Shown one piece after another: positions 59,594 through 64,000 of a stretch of 64,000 bases of DNA (its first letter is position 1; each line of letters begins with the position of its first letter). The notes beneath the pieces are model-generated. The model did no database searches. It was given only the letters and a program-made list of their open reading frames with translations, and had not been told where the DNA came from. This stretch comes from Akkermansiaceae bacterium (GTDB lineage: Bacteria > Verrucomicrobiota > Verrucomicrobiia > Verrucomicrobiales > Akkermansiaceae): NCBI GenBank assembly GCA_903908495.1, contig CAIVSK010000191.1, forward strand, positions 1 to 64,000, given 5' to 3'. Position numbers and translations under genes: made by a program.

Positions 59594-59873
59594 GCCATGA
59601 ACCTAAATAGGAAAATAGAAACCACGGACTTCGGCGTGAGCTCAGTCGAACGATTTCACGGAATGCACGGATGAAGAACGAGTTATGAATTTGCTGACAT
59701 TCACCAATTGGGCGAGCCTGTGACTTGATAGATCAGAACCATCTTATCCGTGAAATCCTCTTCAATCCGTGAAATTTGCCTGAATATTTGAAAAGCAGTC
59801 AGTCAGGCTATCTCGCTGCGCTCGGTTGTGGTAAAAAAACGCCACCCCTACCGTTCCCATTTTCCCATTTTGG
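59594..59873. repeat. Dispersed palindromic repeat, family A, copy 3
   Basis: A 280-bp element starting GCCATGAACCTAAATAGG and ending CCCATTTTGG directly at the next ATG. It carries the 57-bp segment (59776-59832) seen in copy 2 and an extra insertion of about 22 bp (CGGCGTGAGCTCAGTCGAACG) in the left arm. It fills the gap between the two related envelope genes. Confidence 0.9.
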
Positions 59874-61196
59874 ATGAAACTTCCCATCGCCATTGCCACC
59901 CTCATCCTGGCCATCGCCGCCGGCCTCGACTGGCAGCTTAGGCTACAACTCGCTGCCGCCAGCAACACCCACAGCACCCTCGTCGCTGCGGCCGCCCAAC
60001 TCGGCATCGCCACCGGTCCAACCGCTCCCCCGCGCCCCATCCGCCACAGCAAGCGCGAACGTGACAAGCGCGACACCGCCGCCAAGCTTTATGCCACCGA
60101 GCTCATCGCCTTCGTCAAGGAAATGGATGCGATCAAGCAAAACGGCGACGGCAGGTCCGACGAAGCCACCAAGAAGCGCGCCATGGACTTGCTAGATCGC
60201 ATGACCTCGCTGGATCCCTCCCAACTCAAAATTCTCATCGCCGCCATGCGGGCGGACAAGGACGTCCAAAACTCGACCCGCGAAGAACTCATCAGCCTTG
60301 CCATCAGCTCTTTGGCTGGCGAGCACCCGCAGGCCGCGCTCGCCCTGCTCACCGAGGCGTCAGGCGTTTCAAATCCCGCCGGAAATGGCAGGCGACTCGT
60401 TGCCGCGGCGCTCGGCCGCTGGGCGCAGGACGATCCGTCCGCAGCCCTCCAATGGCTGCGTAACAACACCGACAAATTTCCCGATCTCATCACCGATGAA
60501 GCCAAATCCAGCCTGCTTGCCGGTGCCGCCGCCCGGGACCCCAGGCTCGCCTTCAAGCTCATCGCCGAACTGGGATTCCGCGAGACCGAACATGTCGTCC
60601 CCAACATTGTGGCCGCCGCCAAGACCCCGGAGGCCCGCACCGCCACCCTCGCCGCATTGCGCGACTACTCAGCCACCCTCGCCGAGGAGCCCGTTAAAGA
60701 CAAGACATCAGCCATAGGCATCTTGGTGCTGGCGCGTGGCGCCGCGGGCGACGGCTTCCAAGCCGCCACCGACTGGCTCGCCACCGCCAAGCTCAGCCCG
60801 CAAGAACTGGCGAATTTCAGCCGCGGCCTCGACGGCTCGATCAAACCCGCCGACACCAGCCGCTGGATCGAGTGGGCCGGCACCACGCTGCCTGCCGAGA
60901 GCTCCGAGCAGGTCGTCCGCATGCTCGTGAGCCGCTGGACCCAGAGCGACTACCAAGCAGCCGGCAAGTGGCTCGCCACCACGCCCGAGAGCCCTGCCAA
61001 GACCAGCGCCATCCAACAGTACGCCGAAACAGTGTCGCGCTACGAGCCGGAAACCGCCGCCCAATGGGCCCTGACCCTGCCACCCGGCGCTGCGCGCGAC
61101 GCCACCCTCGAACAGATCTATCACAACTGGCCCAGGTCCGATCCTGCCGCCAGCGAGGCCGCCGCGGCTTTTGGCAAGTTGCATGACCTCCCGTGA
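59874..61196 (+). CDS. Membrane-anchored helical-repeat protein
   Basis: A 440-residue protein with an N-terminal hydrophobic anchor ('IAIATLILAIAAGLDWQLRL') and about six helical repeats of a [W]xxxxPxxAxxWL type: 'ALGRWAQDDPSAALQWL', 'FQAATDWLATAKLSPQELA', 'MLVSRWTQSDYQAAGKWLAT' and 'YEPETAAQWALTLPPGAARD'. It resembles HEAT/TPR-like solenoids and is related to the shorter gene just upstream. The start codon abuts the family A repeat, so its promoter, if any, must lie within or before the repeat. The function is unknown. Confidence 0.72.
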   Translation: MKLPIAIATLILAIAAGLDWQLRLQLAAASNTHSTLVAAAAQLGIATGPTAPPRPIRHSKRERDKRDTAAKLYATELIAFVKEMDAIKQNGDGRSDEATKKRAMDLLDRMTSLDPSQLKILIAAMRADKDVQNSTREELISLAISSLAGEHPQAALALLTEASGVSNPAGNGRRLVAAALGRWAQDDPSAALQWLRNNTDKFPDLITDEAKSSLLAGAAARDPRLAFKLIAELGFRETEHVVPNIVAAAKTPEARTATLAALRDYSATLAEEPVKDKTSAIGILVLARGAAGDGFQAATDWLATAKLSPQELANFSRGLDGSIKPADTSRWIEWAGTTLPAESSEQVVRMLVSRWTQSDYQAAGKWLATTPESPAKTSAIQQYAETVSRYEPETAAQWALTLPPGAARDATLEQIYHNWPRSDPAASEAAAAFGKLHDLP

Positions 61197-61207
61197 CATC
61201 GGACCCG

Positions 61208-61247
61208 GGCAGGATGCTCGGTCCACGGGGAGCACCGGCATCCTGCC
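61208..61247. terminator. Hairpin after the helical-repeat gene
   Basis: GGCAGGATG and CATCCTGCC form a perfect 9-bp stem around a 22-bp loop that itself contains GCTC...GAGC. It lies 12 bp after the stop codon of the upstream gene. There is no T-tract, so Rho-independent termination is only suggested. Confidence 0.45.
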
Positions 61248-61376
61248 GGCGGCCTCTTCCCGTCTCGTTTCCGTATCGCCTAAGTCAGCGGTATTGTGCG
61301 AGTCGCCGCCGAGCCTGCTGCGCGATTCCGCCACTTCGGGGTTTTCCCGCGCCGCATGTTGCGCTAGCCTGCCGCC

Positions 61377-62222
61377 ATGACAGTGGTAACGCAAGCGGAC
61401 GAGTTGACGGCAGCCTTGGCGGAACATGGCCGGCCACGGGTGTTGGTGCCCACCATGGGCGCGCTGCATGACGGGCACCTGGCCCTGATCCGCCGTGCCA
61501 AGGACCTGGCCGGAACCAACGGCACGGTGGTGGTTTCCATTTTCGTCAATCCCATCCAATTTGACCGACCGGCGGACCTGGCGGGCTATCCGCGTCCGCT
61601 GGCGGCGGATCTGGCAGCCTGCGAGGCGGCGGGAGTGGCGCTGGTGTTTGTGCCGGAGGCCGGCGCGATGTATTTTCCGGACCGCTCGGTGACGGTCACC
61701 GAGTCGCAGCTCTCACGGACCCTCTGCGGCGCTTCACGGCCGGGGCATTTCGACGGCGTGTGCACGGTGGTATTGAAGTTGTTCCTGCTCTGCGGTTGCG
61801 AAATGGCGGTGTTCGGGGAAAAGGATTTCCAACAATTGGCGGTGATCCGCCGCATGGTCCGCGACCTCAACGTGCCGGTAACCCTCATCGCCCAGCCCAC
61901 CGTGCGGGAGGCCGACGGCCTCGCCATGTCGTCCCGCAACGTGCGATTGAGCGCTGCCCAGCGGGCGGACGCCCCCCGCCTGCGACAGGCCTTGCTGGCG
62001 GCACAGGCAGGCTTCCAGGCCGGTACCCACACGCCGGCGGAGCTGCTCGCCACGGCCCGTCAAGCCATCGAGGCCTCGGCGCTGGCACGCATCGACTACC
62101 TATCGCTGGTCGACGCAGATTCGTTAGAAACCGTGCCGCACGTCGTACGCCCGGCGGTATTGGCCGCGGCGGTGTTTTACGGTGAGGTGCGCCTCATCGA
62201 TCACGTGGGCATCGCGCCGTGA
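61377..62222 (+). CDS. panC: Pantothenate synthetase
   Basis: A 281-residue ATP-dependent ligase joining pantoate and beta-alanine in coenzyme A synthesis. Diagnostic motifs: 'VPTMGALHDGHLALIRRA' (HxGH nucleotide site), 'SIFVNPIQFD', 'FGEKDFQQLAVIRRM' and 'EADGLAMSSRNVRLS' (KMSKS-like region). Length is typical. No panB or panD is adjacent. Its end lies 6 nt from the stop of the convergent small membrane gene. Confidence 0.94.
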   Translation: MTVVTQADELTAALAEHGRPRVLVPTMGALHDGHLALIRRAKDLAGTNGTVVVSIFVNPIQFDRPADLAGYPRPLAADLAACEAAGVALVFVPEAGAMYFPDRSVTVTESQLSRTLCGASRPGHFDGVCTVVLKLFLLCGCEMAVFGEKDFQQLAVIRRMVRDLNVPVTLIAQPTVREADGLAMSSRNVRLSAAQRADAPRLRQALLAAQAGFQAGTHTPAELLATARQAIEASALARIDYLSLVDADSLETVPHVVRPAVLAAAVFYGEVRLIDHVGIAP

Positions 62223-62228
62223 CGGCCC

Positions 62229-62387
62229 TCATTTGGTGCCGGGTTCGGGCACCACTATCATGGGCGGGGGCACCGCCGGCTTGCCGCCGGTCTCCTTGAG
62301 GTGATCCTTAATCAGAAACCAAATCGCGACCGCCAGCAGGAGTGACAGCAGCTTGGCGATCCAATTTTTCGGCAGGGTCGTTTTCAT
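62229..62387 (-). CDS. 52-residue YbbR/CdaR-like membrane protein
   Basis: A small ORF missing from the track. It encodes 'MKTTLPKNWIAKLLSLLLAV' then 'AIWFLIKDHLKETGGKPAVP' and a proline-rich tail ending 'PEPGTK'. The pattern N-W-I-A-K-L-L-S-L-L-L-A-V-A-I-W-F matches the N-terminal membrane helix of YbbR/CdaR proteins, which regulate CdaA and are usually encoded right after it. Here the YbbR repeats are absent. Its first 80 nt overlap the cdaA 3' end in another frame. It is likely a minimal CdaA partner, or the remnant of a full cdaR. Confidence 0.62.
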   Translation of the reverse strand: MKTTLPKNWIAKLLSLLLAVAIWFLIKDHLKETGGKPAVPPPMIVVPEPGTK

Positions 62388-63147
62388 GGGGGGCATTGCC
62401 AGTTAGAAAGATTTTGGCGAGGGTGTCGCGGAATTGTTTTTCGGTGAGGTTGCGTTCGATGCGGCCCTCCACGCAGATGGAAATGCCGCCGGTTTCCTCG
62501 CTGACGACGACGGTGACCGCGTCGGTTTCCTCGGCCAGGCCGATGGCGGCGCGGTGGCGCAAGCCGGTGGAGCGGTCGTGCATTTCGCGTTGGGTGACGG
62601 GAAACACACAGGCGGCTCCGGCGATGCGGTCGTCCGCCAGGATCATGCCGCCATCGTGCAGCGGGGTTTTCGGATGAAAAACCGTCAGCGCCAGTTCGGG
62701 CGAAAATTGGGCATCGAGAGGCACCCCGGTATCGAGGAATTTCTTGAGGCTGATCCCCCGCTCGATGGCAAACAGCGCGCCGATGCGCTTTTTAGACAAC
62801 ACGACCACCGCGTCGGCGAGGCGCTCGAGGAAGGCCAGGCGGCGTTTGCTCGAAAAGGGGAAAAAACTCTTGCTGCCCAGACGAGCCAAGGCGTCTCGCA
62901 ACTCGGGCTGGAAAATGACCACCAAAGCAAACGCCAGCAAGGCCGTGGCGCGGGTGACGAGCCAACTGATCACCTCGAATTTCGCCACTTGGGACACCAC
63001 GGTGAGCACCACGATGATAATGCCCAGGCCGACCAAGATCTGCGCCCCGCGGGTGGCGCGAAACGCCCGGTAAACCTGATAAATGCAGATCGCGAGAATC
63101 AGGATCTCGATCACATTGCGCCAGTTCTCTTCAATGAATTTCCACAT
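62308..63147 (-). CDS. cdaA: Diadenylate cyclase, membrane CdaA type
   Basis: A 279-residue enzyme making the second messenger c-di-AMP from two ATP. Three N-terminal membrane helices (residues about 10-90, 'NVIEILILAICIYQVYRAF', 'ILVGLGIIIVVLTVVSQ', 'ATALLAFALVVIFQPELRDA') precede the DAC domain. The catalytic motifs are 'PLHDGGMILADDRI' (the usual DGA is DGG here) and 'GLRHRAAIGLAEETDA' (RHR). The C-terminal 30 residues are polar and read from DNA shared with the small membrane ORF. c-di-AMP generally controls potassium and cell-wall homeostasis. Confidence 0.92.
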   Translation of the reverse strand: MWKFIEENWRNVIEILILAICIYQVYRAFRATRGAQILVGLGIIIVVLTVVSQVAKFEVISWLVTRATALLAFALVVIFQPELRDALARLGSKSFFPFSSKRRLAFLERLADAVVVLSKKRIGALFAIERGISLKKFLDTGVPLDAQFSPELALTVFHPKTPLHDGGMILADDRIAGAACVFPVTQREMHDRSTGLRHRAAIGLAEETDAVTVVVSEETGGISICVEGRIERNLTEKQFRDTLAKIFLTGNAPHENDPAEKLDRQAAVTPAGGRDLVSD

Positions 63148-63614
63148 CGCCGGTTACCCGCAAACCTAAACCGCCCCCGGCCATCTGTCACTTGCAAAGT
63201 CATCCGGCTCTGAATTGGCAAACGGACGGGCCTACCGGCCGCTGCATCCACCGGTAGGGTCGGACGGCCTCGGCCGACCCACTTATCCGCCCGCATGGGA
63301 GAGTGATTTTGAAGGTTGGATTTTAAATTTCGGATGAAAGAGAAGAGGGCTCCGGTGCTCTCCTGCGCAAGGCACTCTGCAATCCAAAATCAAACACCCA
63401 AAATTGCCTCTGGCCATGCCAGTTAGGGCTACGCCTGGCTTTTCCAAGCTCGCTAACGCTCGCACCGCGTTCAAAATCGACATTCGCAGGGAGATGGCGC
63501 TGCCCATGACCCAGCAATAGCACCTCGCCCTCAGGGGCAAAGTGAGCCAAGCGAGGCGGGCCGCCCGCTCCCCTCTTCAAGAACGCCCATCCGCGGCCAT
63601 GCCACGCCAGCGCG
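63148..63614. other. Intergenic region with two hairpins
   Basis: A 467-bp gap between cdaA and sdhA, both on the minus strand. CCTACCGG (63231-63238) pairs with CCGGTAGG (63251-63258), and GGGTCGG (63257-63263) pairs with CCGACCC (63274-63280). These adjacent hairpins look like a repeat remnant. The rest (63290-63610) is open in two minus-strand frames but shows no family and no coding character. The cdaA promoter should lie near 63150-63230. Confidence 0.5.
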
Positions 63615-64000
63615 TCACGCGTAACTGCGGATGGACACGTGGACGTCCTCGAAATTCAAGGGCTCCTTGTGCAGCACGGGAGCGGCATCCGGGCCCTTGT
63701 ACTCCCAGGCGGAGACATGGGAGAAATTCGCGTCATCGCGCTTGGCCTCACCGGCCTGGGTGCTACCGGCGACGACCTCGGGGTCCTTGTCGAAGAACTG
63801 GTGTTCGAGGCGGAAATGGCCGCCGCAGGATTCCTCGCGGTCGCGGGCGTCGTAACACAGCACCTCGGCAAATTCGAGGAAGTCGGCGACGCGGCCGGCC
63901 TTTTCGAGTTCCATGTTGGCATTTTCGCCGCTGCCGGGGATGCGGACGTTTTTCCAAAACTCCTCGCGGATGGCGGGGATTTTTGCCAGCGCTTCGGTCA
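63615..64000 (-). CDS. sdhA: Succinate dehydrogenase/fumarate reductase flavoprotein subunit (3' end)
   Basis: The C-terminal 127 residues of an SdhA/FrdA flavoprotein whose start lies beyond the window edge. The segment runs '[20 protein letters not shown]', '[20 protein letters not shown]', then '[20 protein letters not shown]' (the R-E-E-S-x-G-x-H capping/active-site region) and '[20 protein letters not shown]'. The form resembles the Bacteroidetes/Chlorobi-type enzyme with cytochrome b of the SdhC type. It oxidises succinate in the TCA cycle with FAD. SdhB would be expected downstream, but none follows before cdaA. Confidence 0.85.
   Translation of the reverse strand, partial: TEALAKIPAIREEFWKNVRIPGSGENANMELEKAGRVADFLEFAEVLCYDARDREESCGGHFRLEHQFFDKDPEVVAGSTQAGEAKRDDANFSHVSAWEYKGPDAAPVLHKEPLNFEDVHVSIRSYA

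Noticed and set aside
63283-63580. Two minus-strand ORFs of 85 codons
   Set aside because: They overlap in different frames, show no family features, and sit in a region with hairpin and repeat-like character.
1-64000. Frequent CTAAC/GTTAG pentamers, often at codon junctions
   Set aside because: A rough base-composition estimate gives about as many as seen, so there is no clear excess to explain.

Overview
The window is a GC-rich bacterial chromosomal segment, densely packed with genes on both strands and with only short gaps between them. It reads as a Verrucomicrobiota genome, probably order Verrucomicrobiales. This is inferred from family content: PEP-CTERM and autotransporter-type beta-strand repeat proteins, a giant LTD/CotH protein, C-terminal 'DGDGxxNxLEYALG' modules, many secreted carbohydrate-active proteins and Tat-exported Gfo/Idh/MocA oxidoreductases. 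No rRNA or tRNA gene, CRISPR array, prophage or intact insertion sequence was seen.

Layout. 0.5-10.8 kb: YbaK-type editing protein, CE15 glucuronoyl esterase, a metallo-beta-lactamase-fold protein with a helix-turn-helix N-terminus, a 3-hydroxyisobutyrate-dehydrogenase-like enzyme, a DUF1003 protein, an ExuT-like MFS permease divergent from a membrane-anchored sulfatase-like enzyme, and two unassigned envelope proteins. 11-17.3 kb: rsmD-waaA, galK, a POT peptide transporter with an odd inserted domain, and an Rpn-family nuclease gene broken by an in-frame amber codon. 17.4-24 kb: yceD-rpmF-plsX-fabH cluster, M42 peptidase, cinA, thioredoxin-like protein. 24-35 kb: large secreted proteins (CotH/LTD, LamG), a PNPOx-like protein, acid phosphatase and a basic-secretory-protein-type metallopeptidase. 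35-42 kb: asnS, uvrC, and an ExbB-ExbD-TPR cluster. 42-46 kb: a 1,307-residue PEP-CTERM beta-strand-repeat protein. 46.8-58 kb: a carbohydrate-degradation cluster (mutarotase-like protein, SGNH esterase, alpha/alpha-barrel glycosidase with discoidin domains, parallel beta-helix protein, GH127, Gfo/Idh/MocA). 58-64 kb: lipoprotein, two tandem related envelope proteins, panC, cdaA with a tiny overlapping YbbR-like membrane gene, and the 3' end of sdhA.

How the genes fit together. The CE15 esterase, hexuronate-type permease, galactokinase, SGNH esterase, beta-helix protein and GH127 point to growth on plant-type hemicellulose or pectin-like glycans. The remaining genes are housekeeping: lipid synthesis, LPS Kdo transfer, translation, repair, c-di-AMP and pantothenate.

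The most interesting non-genic structure is a set of dispersed palindromic repeats. Three families each have two or three copies within 64 kb, and several sit between convergent genes. One copy supplies the last residues of a PEP-CTERM protein. The best protein-level oddities are the pseudopilin-like insert in the POT transporter, the HTH-MBL fusion, and the 52-residue TM-only ORF overlapping cdaA.
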